The translations under genes were made by a program, and so were the position numbers. A DNA stretch of 64,000 nucleotides from Xanthostigma xanthostigma (Eukaryota; Arthropoda; Insecta; Raphidioptera; Raphidiidae): NCBI GenBank assembly GCA_963575645.1, contig OY754467.1:8122001-8186000 (forward strand), in the 5' to 3' direction. The notes beneath the pieces were generated by a model. It was not told the origin of the DNA, made no database searches, and saw only the letters and a program-made list of their open reading frames with translations. Within the stretch, counting starts at the first letter, position 1. Every line of letters starts with the position of its first letter. Positions 20,711 to 32,127 of the stretch are shown here, in pieces.

Positions 20711-21051
20711 AGACACGATTCTAGAATAATTAAACATCGGTAAATGGGCCTCGTGGCGTCTCTATTTTAAACGCAGTTCTTGAGATTTTAGTGGATAAGA
20801 GTTCCAAATTAACACGATAAAATGCTTCAGGAAGTGGAATAAGGTGATCAAATTATCTAGTTCTAAACGGAAACGCACGAATTTGTAGCCGATTTCTGGT
20901 TTGGTCGTGGTCTAAAGACTCTTGATTGAGAGCTTTATTAAAGACGCTCGACAGCAAAAGTTATTGTCATCTATCGTGATTGAATGTCTTCAATCAAGGA
21001 TTTTTATATAAGTTCACGACTCGAAAGGTGTCGAAGAGGGACCGTATAACG
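20711..21051. other. Unannotated stretch
   Basis: Nothing coding. One GACGCTCGACAGC motif copy is at 20937-20955. It ends in the left target duplication of the hAT element. Confidence 0.35.
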
Positions 21052-21271
21052 CAGTGTTTCCCAACCTTTTTTGTGCCATGCCCCACCTTAGCCTTTCTAA
21101 AATTATTTAAGAATTTGCTTTTTTCGTTAAATTTGGCGCCGAAATCTAGCATTGTATTTAAATGGCCCGGAGTGAAAGGGTTAAACTCGTGTCGAGTCCA
21201 TTTTCGAATTTCCCCCCTTAACAATCAAATTTCCTCTCTGTGGGGCGTGGGCCCCACGTTGGGAAACACCG
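21052..21271 (+). mobile_element. hAT MITE with perfect 8-bp TSD
   Basis: Terminal inverted repeats are CAGTGTTTCCCAACC and GTTGGGAAACACCG, a classic hAT terminus. The 8-bp duplication GTATAACG is at 21044-21051 and 21272-21279. At 220 bp it has no transposase. The frames across it are not genes. Confidence 0.92.
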
Positions 21272-21294
21272 GTATAACGGCTGTATAAATAGTT

Positions 21295-21640
21295 CTCGTC
21301 CACCTGTAGGAATATCGATCGGCGATGCTAGCAGAGAGCGCGTCGCTCCACCCCCGCTTGTAAACACACTCCGCGCGCGTGTGAAGCCGATGGGATGGAA
21401 CGACGCGGCGTCGGCAGCTGTATGACGAAGGCGGCTGCGGTAGCAACCACAACGCGCGAGGTCTAGGTCGTACGGGGTCAAGGTCGCGCGTCACCGGATG
21501 CCACGTGGCGCTCTCGGTTTATGTTTCCCCCGTGCTGCTTGTGTGCACGGTCGTCGTTTTGTATAACTCCGCGTACTACCCCGACCGAACGTAGGAGTGC
21601 TGTGTGCAGGAGATTCTGCTGTGCCCTGAGTAGAACTATT
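21295..21640. other. CpG-rich island-like stretch
   Basis: This segment is clearly richer in G+C and CpG than the surrounding DNA (for example GCGAGGTCTAGGTCGTACGG and CCGCGCGCGTGTGAAGCC). Several frames of 60-90 codons are open on both strands because of base composition; none shows a domain. It could be a promoter, an untranslated exon or a captured host fragment. Confidence 0.4.
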
Positions 21641-21847
21641 AAATGCTATGAGCGGACTTGAGTCTGGGATATCGAGTCGCGCTATTGTCACAAGATACAG
21701 ACGCTATTGACTCTCGGTTGTTGAGCGTCTATATTGAATGTAGAATTGTATGTTGACGGCACAAATTAAGTGGGGATTTTTTCTCACTTCTGCCCAAGTG
21801 GGAACGTTTATTTTACTCAGACTGCGTTTACAGTCTTCATTTAAGAA

Positions 21848-22520
21848 GTCCAGTCAAAATAAACATTTCAATTTACTATAATTCGCATAGAGCTGAAAAT
21901 TGGTACAGGTCTTAAATACACTATTACAAATACAATATCGAAAGTCTTCACCGATCCTGCATCTGCTTCAAAATGTATTCAAGGTTGAAGGTCAAAAGTA
22001 TCGGTTTTTTGCACTTTTCTCGTAAATGGTAAATGTTATCTAAAAATAGGTCAGACAAAAGTTGTAGGTCCTGCAATTGTGTACAAAAACTATTCTTATA
22101 TTTTTTTTCCTACGAAACACTATTCCTGAGATATGGGACCAATAATCTATGTATTTATCAAAAATAAAGTAAAATATTAAAATGCATACCTATTAGTATT
22201 TTCGATGTACGAAATCACATTTCAAAAGAACGGTGATTCGTAGGAGAAAAAAAGTATAAGAACAATTTTTGTAGACAATTGCACGATCTACAACTTTTGT
22301 CTGACCTATTTTTAGATAGCATGTACCGTTTACGAGAAAAGTGCAAAAAAACGATACTTTTAACCTTTCACCTTGAATATATTTCTTAGCAAATGTTGGA
22401 TCGTTGGGGACTTTTGATATTTCATTTGCAATAGTGTACCTAAGCCCTGTACCAATTTTCAGCTCCATGTGAATTATTGTAAACCTACCACTATTCTTTT
22501 TTTGTCTATTTTGACCGGAC
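21848..22520. mobile_element. Long foldback element, about 670 bp
   Basis: The ends are GTCCAGTCAAAATA and, inverted, GTCCGGTCAAAATA. Most of the left half pairs with the right half, for example GAAAATTGGTACAGG with CCTGTACCAATTTTC, and GGTCAGACAAAAGTTGTAG with CTACAACTTTTGTCTGACC. The 91-codon minus frame inside is a by-product of the repeat. No transposase is seen. Confidence 0.8.
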
Positions 22521-23656
22521 TATATTGTAGTTAAGGAACAAATGCAACCCTAGACCGAGCGTCCAAGGGAGGTTTGTATGCATTTTATGTGGAACGATTT
22601 TCTGTAATGCGTTAATAATGTTCACAGCTACTATATCAACAAAACTCATATTGAGTCTTAAATGAAATTTACTGACAGAGTCGACTGTAAAACGAAACGA
22701 CGTTCTCCTGTAGATTTCACTAAAATTGTGTCCATTATATTTTATATGTTAAGACTGCGACAGTTCTTATCGCCAGAGATAGCACGGCATGTTCATTGCC
22801 GGCCCACTGAAATGCCTCCAGGCCAGTGTCTTGTTAAATGTGACAGACGCCCCCTCCCCCGTCTTCCTCTTCCCCCGTTTCTTCGGTCACCCGATTTCTT
22901 TCGCGTGAACATCAATAAACAAAGATTAAAAAACATGATTGTAACAAAACATACTAGACAAAAAAATATTGCAGCGAAATAATTATTATACTTATGTCTG
23001 GTATTGCTGTCCAAACGAGGCCCAACGTCTGGTTTTTTTTTTTTAAGTGCAACTTCAGTAAGCGCCATGCATACAGTAGTATCATTCAGATAAGGTGGAG
23101 AATCTGCGTGGTAAGAAGAGTGGGAACAGCGGTGTGATTTGTAATTTCAGTGACGAAGAACCCATATTCCCAGCCCTTGTTATCAAACATAGATCCGACT
23201 GACCTGAAATTCGTTTGTGCGCAGAAATGACGCTACCAAAAGGTGTGATTCCGATCGGATTTGAAAAAAGCGTGACGCAAGTAATGGCCCAGTTAAGGAG
23301 AAATGAATACGACCGCGGTACTAGTATCTCAGAAATTATAATTAACTTGTTAACAAATGGCACTAACAAGTAAATGTAAAGACGTTGCCTCAGTTTCATT
23401 AAATGACGTTTTAATTTGTTTTTGGTGACTGTGAATGAGAGAGTGCGCGAAAGTACACCAATGAGTGAGTGAGAGAGTTTCACTTCTACCGCGCGGTCTT
23501 ATAAGCACGTACACGCACAATTTTTTTTTAATTTGTCGAAGCCGAACGGGTGGCGGTTTTTATTGAATAGAATGTTTTATCGTGTACTTATTATTATTGT
23601 TAGTAATTTGTTGTTCATTTAAAGTAAAAACTGGGACATTTGCGGTTTACGCTAAC
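22521..23656. other. Unannotated stretch, two orphan frames
   Basis: A 106-codon plus frame (22662-22982) and a 133-codon minus frame (23082-23483) have no recognised domain. The second has mixed hydrophobic and basic segments but no signal peptide or repeat pattern I trust. No splice structure was established. I leave them uncalled. Confidence 0.35.
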
Positions 23657-24296
23657 TAGGGATGGGCTATTATGCGATAGTATCGAATAAAACTATATAT
23701 AACCAGTACAATTAAAAATTATTATAGTAATAATTTAATAAACTAAGAAACTTTAAAAAAAATTGAACCTCGCTTAAAAAACCGCTAAAAAGTGTAAAAT
23801 AATAGAGTTCTGAGGTTATCGCCAATTTAAAAAAAACAAAATTATGAGACCAATCCGTACATATTTTGAATAAAATGGCGTCGAGCTTTTTTTGAATCGG
23901 TTAACCCCCCCGAAAAGTTACGGCATAATAAATGTGAAAAAAGTAACGAGAAATTGTGTACCCGTATGTATTCGTTACTTAAAGAACCAGTACCCGTTAC
24001 TTTCGTATCGTTACGTTACTCGTTACTTTTCACACGACATACAATCGTGTACTTAACAGCATCAAGCAATAAGCATTAGAGAACATAAGCATGTAGCTTC
24101 GCATCGAGGGGCGTCGCATACGTGATGCGGTATGACTTCGTTCGTATAACGTATAACCATCAAACGAGTCGAACTGACATGGATGCGAAAGATGCGAGTA
24201 ACGAAATGAATTTGTAAGTAACGATTCGTTACTTCGAGTCAGACGATGTACCCGTTACTCAGTAATGAATACATACGGTTTGTTACAGCTCTAGTT
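23657..24296. mobile_element. hAT-like non-autonomous element (tentative)
   Basis: It starts CTAGGGATGGGC and ends TTACAGCTCTAG, both compatible with hAT termini (TAGRGMTG). The internal part is full of GTTACT/AGTAAC phrases (GTTACGTTACTCGTTACTTT), a common subterminal pattern. No clear 8-bp duplication was found, so the limits could belong to two different elements. Confidence 0.45.
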
Positions 24297-24691
24297 TATA
24301 AACTTTTTTTTGTCAGTTAAAAATAATTGGTACTAGACCCAGAACATCGCGATAGTTGGCATCATTGAATTCAGTAATGTCAACATCAAAAGTCAAAAAT
24401 AATAAGTATGAATTGACGCTAATGTGCTTAGTTGTCGAGTGTCAATTATACGTGCAATTATTTTTTTTTTTATTTGTTGTTGTCCAGCCTTAATAATATT
24501 TTCACGACGCGGCGTTTGCGTTTTCTCTGACGAACGCTCCGCTGCCGCAGTAATATGGTGTCGCGCGATGTATCTAGTTCAGGGCACAGCGCCTCGGGGC
24601 TCCGGTCGCAGCGGACCGTAGGTGGACACGCAATGTCGCAACGAATACATACACCTGTGTGTATACAGGCTGTTGAAATTCGTTTGTCTTA
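24297..24691. other. Unannotated stretch with GC-rich patch
   Basis: The 24505-24635 part is GC-rich (CGCGATGTATCTAGTTCAGG) but has no supported gene. Confidence 0.35.
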
Positions 24692-24693
24692 TA

Positions 24694-25241
24694 CAGTATG
24701 TAAACACATTGGGAAAAATTTACTGGATCAGAATGAGCCTTAAAATGTTGTTTTTCAATTTGACAGATAATATTCTTTTGCAAAATGAATGTGTGTACTA
24801 CCGAAGAAAATATTCAAATGATTACAACATACTCGGACTTTTTTTAATTAATGGGGCATTAAATTCCCAAAAATACTTAAATATGGTGCGAGATCAAATA
24901 TCTCCGCCTATTCGTGTTGAACCTAAAGACATTGGGTCACTGATTTACCAACGCGCATACATCATACCAGTCAGACCATTTTTGAATGAAATGTTTCCAA
25001 ACAGATAGAGTTGTTTATTTGTTTTATTTTTGTACAAAAAAATTAATAAATGATTTATAAGAGCTTTTTATTATTAAAAAAGCCAAGTAAAATAAAAATT
25101 AATCAAAATAAAATAGAAATCCTTAAGATTACCACGATAATTCAATAGAAATAACAATTAATGCAGTCATGGCTAACTCTGATCCAAGTATTTTTTTCCA
25201 ATGCTAATTTCCCTATGTGCACCTTACGTGTTTACATACTG
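24694..25241 (+). mobile_element. Tc1/mariner derivative with TA TSD, copy 1
   Basis: It is flanked by TA on both sides (24692-24693, 25242-25243), with ends CAGTATGTAAACACAT and ACGTGTTTACATACTG. The right TIR is longer (includes GTGCACCTTACGTG); part of the left TIR is lost. It carries a transposase remnant. The copy at 27467-28041 is inverted. Confidence 0.9.
24736..25008 (+). pseudogene. Tc1/mariner transposase remnant, central-C-terminal
   Basis: Within the TIR element the frame reads NGALNSQKYLNMVRDQI and ends PVRPFLNEMFPNR before a stop at 25008. These match the segment of mariner-like transposases before and after the second catalytic aspartate (usually G.L....YL..L......QQDGAP.H....V..FLN..FP.RWIGR). 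The catalytic QDGAPPH-type block is replaced by unrelated residues (VEPKDIGSLIYQRA), and the RWIGRRG segment and last catalytic acid are missing. The helix-turn-helix N-terminus is also absent, so the product is inactive. Confidence 0.65.
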
Positions 25242-25571
25242 TATATAAATGCAATAACATGGTATTTGTTTTTTAGACTTCAGTGAAAATACGCGCCATG
25301 GGTCTAAAAGGTTCGGAAGTTAGTCACAAACAGCGTCGCAAAAGGCACATTTTAGAGCCGTTAAGACTCCCACCACCACTCAGCTACCTGCACGGAACCT
25401 GCGCTCGTCGGTGATTGGCCGTGATCGCTCGTTGCTTTTGTCACTTGTCGCTTTCCTGCTAGTACGCTATTATCAAGTTGTTATTGCTATTTTAGTTTTG
25501 TTCAGTTGCGAGTTTGTAGTTTTTCAACAGAGTCTACAAGCGCAAGCCCGCATTAGATTCGTGGGGAGTAT
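25242..25571. other. Short dispersed repeat (family N) and flanks
   Basis: The block 25466-25565 (GTTGTTATTGCTATTTTAGT, GCGAGTTTGTAGTTTTTCAA) recurs at 62255-62385. A 75-codon plus frame passes through it without a domain. Confidence 0.5.
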
Positions 25572-25700
25572 TATATCTTTATTAGTATCGAAATACTATC
25601 CTAACCTTTTTGACCCAATGAATGTTGAGCGTTTATAATCGCTCAACATTCAATAGGTCAAACAAGTAAGGATAGTATTTCGAATATAAAAAAAGACCGA
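25572..25700. mobile_element. Foldback element, arms about 50 bp
   Basis: TCGAAATACTATCCT on the left pairs with GGATAGTATTTCGAA on the right, and TGAATGTTGAGCG pairs with CGCTCAACATTCA around a TTTATAAT centre. The centre is itself a version of the dispersed GTTGAGCGT motif. Confidence 0.75.
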
Positions 25701-26483
25701 CAATAATTTGTGATTAGAGGGTTCCGTAGTTATTTAAATTTGTCGTATAATAATTTTATATATAGAATCAGAAATTTATGAATTTGGGATTTTTTTTTAC
25801 TTGTGCTATGCAACCTTCTTTCGCGCCAAACAAGATTCTAGGTCGGTTTTGACAAGTGAGTCAGTATGTTACACCCTGTATATTTTACTGTGTGTATAGA
25901 GGAGGACACGCTTCGTGGTGCTACGGTGCTGCGACCCACTGGCGTACCTTCGAACAAACGACCACCGGCTTTAAATAATAATGGCTACGTGACTCTGTAA
26001 TTAGCCCGGAGATATTGTTTTGATCGCTTCATTAAGAAAATTAGATTAAACCAATTCTAAATTACTGAGATAAACGCCGAAGTGAAAAAAGAGTTTCACT
26101 TCTATAATTATATCAACGCTGCCTTGAGAAATATAATTTATTAGATATAATCGTTAGAAAAATTAGGTTATGTTTGTGGTATTACAGATATCCTTAGGAT
26201 ACAATCGAGAGGACAGACTTGCTGGTCGAAAATTGTAAAAGTATCTTATCTGCAAAATAAAAAGTTTTAGATGTCAAGAAAATGTACATTTTTTATAGTT
26301 TCGCTGGCGGGCACTAATCGGCTTAGAAAAATAAGTCAGACAGACGTCTGCAGCGTAATGGTCAAGTTTTCCTACTAGCAATATGGGAGTATTAAATATA
26401 TGTTTTTCGCAAACAAACACCTCCTTGTGCAAATTTTTAATGACGAAAATTATATTAGGCTCAATAGATCGTTGGTTATTAAA
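25701..26483. other. Unannotated stretch
   Basis: No gene. It contains a block near 26375-26403 resembling 5483-5520 (CTAGCAATAT, ATTAAATATATG). Confidence 0.35.
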
Positions 26484-26491
26484 AGAAAGAA

Positions 26492-26865
26492 CATATACTT
26501 TTATTCTGTACTTAGCATAGGAATAAAATCGCAATCGAACCATTAAAGTGCAAACATATACTTCTATCTTTTTTTACGCCGTAAGCGCTGGCGTATCCAG
26601 GAGGGCAAAACAAGCACGGGGGACCCGGCTTAAGAAATTTCTTCCCCTGCTGGGCCAAAAGCTGGGTATGCTCATGTTAACGTCATAGAAAAAGACAAAG
26701 TTTTTGAAACAGAGATACTTTATTCAGATTGAATGCAAGTGCATCAACCAATCCTATCATCGGAGAAATCAGGGAATTACATCGAAGAAAGAGACGCAGA
26801 TATATTTTAGATACGCACATTGAGTAGATAGGCAATGATTTATATAGTTAATCAATAGATATATG
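26492..26865 (+). mobile_element. CATATA-ended element, copy 2, with 8-bp TSD
   Basis: 374 bp, from CATATACTTTTATT to AGATATATG, flanked by AGAAAGAA at 26484-26491 and 26866-26873. It matches copy 1 at 5060-5462 with an internal deletion near the GCCTTCGCTCACC segment. Confidence 0.85.
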
Positions 26866-26882
26866 AGAAAGAATTACCTATA

Positions 26883-27166
26883 CAGTGGACCCCCGATAAT
26901 CCGACAAACATATTGCAGAGAAGTGTCGGTCTATCGAATTTATCGGATTATAGAGTACTGCCTAAGACCCCCTGTAGTCCGGAATTTTTTACAAAAGAGT
27001 ACCGTGTAATCCGACAAAACACAGATCCAATGATAAGATTCTATATGTTATATATATCATACATTAGCGAAGATCGTCAAAAAAATATTCAATAATAAAT
27101 AATAGACCATGTCGGATTACAGGGGGTGCCGGATTAGACAGGGGCCGAATTACCGGGGGTCTACTG
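26883..27166 (+). mobile_element. pogo/Tigger-like MITE with TA TSD
   Basis: The ends CAGTGGACCCCCGATAATCC and GGGGGTCTACTG are inverted repeats flanked by TA (26881-26882, 27167-27168). Inside, ATCCGACA phrases recur on both strands. CAGTNGACCCCCG-type termini are typical of pogo-clade Tc1/mariner elements. It is 284 bp and non-coding. Confidence 0.9.
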
Positions 27167-27466
27167 TATAGGGATTTTCTTATTGTGAAATTTGACACGA
27201 AGTTGGCAACACTTGACGCACTGATGTATACGCGCTACTGGACCCACTGTCACATTCTGAAATGTGGGATCGTTATAATAAATTAACAACTGGCTTATTA
27301 CACTTGATATTATATTTTTTGTGTTTTTTTTCAACTTCATGCACGGAATAAGCCTTTAATAATTACCTTGAAAGTCTCATACACACGTCAGGTACACTAA
27401 TAACATATTAAATACTGCAACTGCCATATCCTAGAATCTAGACACATACTTACCTAGACGCATCTA

Positions 27467-28041
27467 CAGTATGTAAACGCGTAAGGTGCACATAGGGAAA
27501 CTAGCATTGGGAAAAAATACTTGGATCAGAGTTAGCCATGACTGCATTAATTGTTATTTCTATTGAATGATCGTGGTAATATTAAGGATTTCTATTTTAT
27601 TTTGATTTATTTTTATTTTACTTGGCTTTTTTAATAATAAAAAGCTCTTATAAATCATTATTTTAATTTTTTTGTACAAAAATAAAACAAAAAAAAACAA
27701 CTCCATCTGTTTGGAAACATTTCATTCAAAAATTGTCTGACTGGTATGACGTATGCGCGTTGGTAAATCAGTGACCCAATGTCTTTAGGTTCAACACGAA
27801 TAGGCGGAGATATTTGATCTCGCACCATATTTAAGTATTTTTGGGAATTTAATGTCCCATTAATAAAAAAAGTTCGATCATGTTGTAATCATTTGAATAT
27901 TTTCTTCGGTAGTATACACATTCGTTTTGCAAAAGAATATTATCTGTCAAATTGAAACACAAGATTTCAAGGCTCACTCTGATCCAGTAATTTTTTCCCA
28001 ATGTTAATTTCACTATGTGCACCTTACGTGTTTACATACTG
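27467..28041 (-). mobile_element. Tc1/mariner derivative with TA TSD, copy 2
   Basis: 575 bp with full TIRs: CAGTATGTAAACGCGTAAGG on the left and CCTTACGTGTTTACATACTG on the right, flanked by TA (27465-27466, 28042-28043). The TIRs continue inward over about 60 bases (GTGCACATAG, TTGGGAAAAAAT). It is inverted relative to copy 1 and carries the same deleted transposase. Confidence 0.92.
27700..27960 (-). pseudogene. Tc1/mariner transposase remnant, copy 2
   Basis: This is the reverse-complement counterpart of the remnant at 24736-25008, including the segments that encode the NSQKYLNMVRDQI and FLNEMFPN motifs. Single-base differences interrupt the frame, so it is shorter than in copy 1. The shared deletion shows that both came from one already defective master copy. 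Confidence 0.65.
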
Positions 28042-28109
28042 TATATAGATATTATGGTTGGTTGTATGAAAACATCTATTTAAGACACATTGTATTGTGT
28101 ATGTCCACT

Positions 28110-28545
28110 GTATTTATTCTAAGAAAAAAAACACCATTGAAATAAAAAATGTGAGTAATCTTGGGACGCCTGGGAGACATGAAACATTCTAGTAACTAAA
28201 TGTCGCCCTGTCAACTAACGAAAATCTATAGTAACTAAATATCATCCTGTAATTTTGCTTTGTCAACTAACGACATTTATTGATCGTCCTGTAACTAAAT
28301 TTTGCACTGTTATCTAGATGTCGCCTTCAACTAAAGCCATGTTTAATTCAAGGCACACAAACGTAGCGTCCTCCAATTAAGTAGGTGACAGGCAAAATTT
28401 TGTTACAGGGCGATATTTAGTTAGATACTAGAATTTCGAGAGTTGACAGGACGAAATTTAGTCACTAAAATTTCGCTTAAATTTATTTTTCACACCTGCG
28501 AGGCCTTTCAAGACTGCTCACATTTTTTTTTTAGAATAAATATTT
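28110..28545. mobile_element. TIR element with internal GTAACTAAAT repeats
   Basis: The left TTATTCTAAG with ATGTGAGTAATCTTGGGA pairs with the right TCAAGACTGCTCACAT and TTTTTTAGAATAA. Inside, phrases such as AGTAACTAAATGTCGCCCTG and TGTCAACTAACGA recur several times in both orientations. Class unknown. Confidence 0.65.
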
Positions 28546-28568
28546 TTGAAGGACCATCTTTAACTAAT

Positions 28569-28991
28569 ATATAGGTGACCGGTAATATTGCTCGTTTTTC
28601 CCTTGGGACAAGAAACTGACTAATTTGGAATTATTTAACCTTATCACTTGAAGGTCGGAAATGCGTCATTTTTTTATGATAATGACACTTCTGTAAAGAA
28701 TTTTTATTTTATTTTTTTATTTATTGTAAGTTTTAATATATAATATAAAATATAACAGGAAATTTCGTGGTTTTTAGCTTTAGGAAAGTTGGCCAAGTAG
28801 TAAGCTATCCGACAATGGATAAATTCAGACCAAAAAGTGAGAATATTTTAACTCCCAAAATTCGGATTTTTGTAAAAAGAAAACGGAAGTAGGTTTTCTC
28901 TATAAAATGACGCATTTCCGACCTCTAAGTGATAAGCTTAAATCATTATTCATTCCCGAGAGGAATACGAGCAAAATTACCGGTCACCCTG
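28569..28991. mobile_element. TIR element, GGTGACCGGTAAT ends
   Basis: GGTGACCGGTAATATTGCTCG on the left pairs with CGAGCAAAATTACCGGTCACC on the right (one mismatch over 21; each given in full only once here as a motif). AAATGCGTCATTTT and AAAATGACGCATTTCC form a second inner inverted pair. The right end reads CACCCTGTATA, suggesting a mariner-type CAGGGTG terminus beside TA. Confidence 0.7.
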
Positions 28992-29635
28992 TATAAAGGG
29001 CGAGGGCATACACTCAAGGGTTAGAGCAAAAGCTATTCATTATGATATCTTATTGGGAAGAGACAACAATTAAATTAATGCACAGTCCTGGCCGAAGACA
29101 CAATTTAACACCTATTGAGAAATCCGATTGGTCAACAAAAAAGTCCATCTCACAGCACGCAAAGTAAACAATTTAAGATTTATAAATCTACGCGTATTTT
29201 TTTTTTTTTTTTGGTGCAATAAAAATTCGACACGCACTTTTTTTTTCAAATACGTGATGTTTGAGTATGGTAATGAGTTGTTTTGATTTTTCATTTGTGT
29301 CAATATTTATGTGTTCCATAATATTTTATTTAAATGTCGATTTGAAGTGAATAATCTTGAGGTTGTTGAGCGCGCATGCCCACGTATGGATAACCGTTCA
29401 AGATGGACACGATGACATGACATGAGGGACACTCAATATAGGTAAAACGTCAGGTGGCTTCAACTTGAATCGTCAGCATCATCAATATGTCGTGATATCT
29501 TTATTAAGCCCGTTTTACACGACGACTTTATTAACAAACTCGATCCTGCTTCGCTCATTCCTCTGTTGTAAGTTATGTGGCTACGCTGAAAGTATATTAT
29601 GTACATCAAAATTTGCGATTTTATTCATTTGACCA
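28992..29635. other. Unannotated stretch
   Basis: No gene or delimited repeat. It includes poly-T runs near 29200 and 29245. Confidence 0.35.
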
Positions 29636-30299
29636 CACTGCAAATCGGAAGTGTGTTAATTTGACACGCCACAGCGTGTTTTTTCTTGTAATCGTTACAC
29701 TCAAACAGGCGTGTTAATTTCATAACACACTTATGCGTGTTTCAATCCGTTTGACCTGTATCGTGTTCACAGACAAACAGACGCACAGAGTTTTTCCAAA
29801 AAGATGCTTTTTGGATTTGGGCGACTTTAAACCGAAAAGATATTGTAAAATTTTGAAAAGTGATTTTTGACTTAAACTAGTACTATTCCCCACTTGTGGG
29901 TTGTAATGGTAAAAGTAGTATTAGTTATTTAATAAATTTCTTTCATCTTAAAAATAAAAAAAAATGAATTATATCTATTTTTCAAATAATATATTTATGC
30001 TGATTTGAACACGTGCTACTTCAAGTTTCTCCATTCTAAAGTCACACTTAAGAGTGTAAAATGATCTTACACGTGTTCTTTCAACACACCTATCTATATT
30101 ATATTCTATATTATTCTCGTGCTGTGTCACCAAATGTGTTTTGATTCTAAAACACCTAACTGTGTTAATATTGCATATTACACGTGTCTATATAACACGT
30201 CGTGTACTAAAATCATATTTTTTGACACGGTAAAAATAATAAACACACTTAGACGCGTTGAAATAACACGGTTTGTATAACACGCCTAGATTTGCAGTG
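29636..30299. mobile_element. CACTG-ended element with subterminal ACACG repeats
   Basis: The termini are CACTGCAAATC and, inverted, the same 11 bases; possible 2-bp CA duplication. Both sides, for about 150-250 bases, are packed with short GTGTTA, ACACG and CGTGT motifs in both orientations, the subterminal pattern typical of CACTA/EnSpm-type (CMC) elements. The centre (29735-29935) matches the repeats at 15285 and 54505 in inverted form. It is 664 bp with no transposase. Confidence 0.7.
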
Positions 30300-30629
30300 C
30301 AGTCACTATTCACGTCTTCGCTTGCCTTAATGTCGGTTTTGATGAAAATCTTATTTTAACTTGCGCGTAGCCCAATGCCGAATAAAAAATAGTTTTAGTT
30401 GTATTTTTGAAAACAGAATTTTTGTCTGTCTAAAATGGGCTTTATGTACGTGCGTTGTTAGATTATACAGTTATATACACATATGCTATTATGCCTATAC
30501 TTGTATAAAAAGTTAAATAAACAATAAAAATTAATATCTGTACCTATATAGTACGATTCGAATATAATTGTCAAAGAAGTGACAGCCAAGGGATATCGTA
30601 TCGCCGTTGTCTCGTAGGTGGACTGCCTA

Positions 30630-30913
30630 AGGGCACGTCCATTGATTACGTGATTTCAAAATGAGGGAGGGGTCCGGAAAAACTTCACTAAATGACACTT
30701 TAAGGGAGAGGGCTCAATGAAAATCTCACATCAACTTTTTAATTCAGAAAATATACATTATTATACGTATAACAGATATCATTTTGTATTACAAAAAAAA
30801 ATAGAATAAATCTCACGTAAGGGAGAGGGGGGGTCTCGCCTCATCTTATTTAATGTCACCAAGAAGGAGGGGATCCCAATTTCTAAAAAAAAGCCTCACG
30901 TATTTACGGCGCG
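30630..30913. mobile_element. MITE with GGGCACGTCCATT terminus
   Basis: The left GGGCACGTCCATTGATTACG and the right CGTATTTACGGCGCG are degraded inverted repeats. The interior has GAGGGAGGGGTCC and GGGAGAGGGGGGGTCTC blocks, a pattern known from a common family of insect MITEs. Target duplication not resolved. Confidence 0.55.
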
Positions 30914-30983
30914 TTTTTTTTCAAAACTAACAATTTTAAGGTAGGTACCTACTGCTTTTTCGGTTAGGGTAGATAAAAATTAA

Positions 30984-31424
30984 TCATAATAATAATATAA
31001 TAATGCGTTTAACGTCATATTTCTCGACTTTTATGTCATAACAGACGCCATTCGCACCATTACTATTTTCGATCTATCACACTTCCCGTTATTTTCTACA
31101 TTTTTAAACTTTCACTTAATTAATAGCGATGGGCGAATGAAGGAATTTTAGGACATTAGGATAAGGTAGGCAAATTTTGAGCATAGGAGTTGGACAGGTA
31201 ATCGGCCATGGCCTTGAATAAGGAACCATCTCGATATTTATCTGGAATTATTGAGGGAAACCATGGAAAACCTCAACAAGATGACCGGTACAGGAATTAC
31301 CGTTTCTCGGCGAGAGGCAGCAGGAAAAAGTCCCAGCCACATCTGCCTCCGCCAGGATTCAAACCCGGTACTTCCCGAATGCGAGTTTGTGCTCTCACCA
31401 CTACGCTACACCGCTCGGTTTAAG
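30984..31424 (-). mobile_element. tRNA-derived SINE, copy 1
   Basis: On the minus strand a tRNA-like head (A box TAGCGTAGTGG, B box GGGTTTGAATCC) begins near 31420 and is followed by the body shared with 41237-41894 (GCTGCCTCTCGCCGAGAAAC, AATTCCTTCATTCGCCCAT). It ends in an ATTATTAT tail near 30985. The flanks GATAAAAATTAAT and GATAAAAAATGAAT look like a diverged target duplication. Pol III promoters and LINE-driven retroposition are expected for this class. Plus frames of 62-71 codons here are not genes. Confidence 0.85.
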
Positions 31425-32127
31425 GTTGATAAAAAATGAATGCAGTGACAATTGAAGCTTTGGCTCATCTGTAGATGATAGCCAAGACTGAACAATTCCA
31501 TTTAAAAGTACTTTCTACTCAAGGCAAGCAGCGCACACCTAAGTAAATAGAACAGTTTTTTTCTTCTTCTTCTTCGGTTACTTAAAGAATACACATCTGT
31601 GTATAATTTTACATAAATATAGTTTCATTTGAAGGTAACATTTATTTTACGCGGAATCACTTATTCCGACATGCCGTAAAATTGAAACAAAACATTGACG
31701 CCGCTTTTCCGCTTTCTTTGTTTCCGTTGTTTCTTCTTTTATTAAAAATTATCTCTCAAACGTTTTGAGATTTCATATTTTGAACAGTGGAGCCCCGTTT
31801 GGAATCAACGGTTAGAAGTGGCATTAGACCCAAACATCGCAGATGACTTCAAAAATAATAAATCGTACCCGACACGCTCTAAGATTGCATATCCCGTCGG
31901 TATTCTGAAGTTATATAGTTCCAAATCTTCTTGGTTTTAGGGCTTGTAGGCTGTGGTCCATTGGTGCAAACACCTCAAGTTAATAAAGGTTTTTTGAATG
32001 ATTGGTTGATGACTGCCACGCAGTGAAGATGAAGGGAAGCTGAAAATACACGAGCCGATTAGTGCCGAGTGTTCCGAGTTGAAAATACATGGGTTCTATT
32101 GTATTAAATCGAAACAGAACAGTCTAG
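31425..32127. other. Unannotated stretch
   Basis: No gene. AATAAAGG at about 31985 could be a polyadenylation signal, but no upstream coding remnant was recognised. Confidence 0.35.

Noticed and set aside
22662-23483. Orphan frames of 106 and 133 codons
   Set aside because: No recognisable motif, compositional bias only, no splice or expression evidence.
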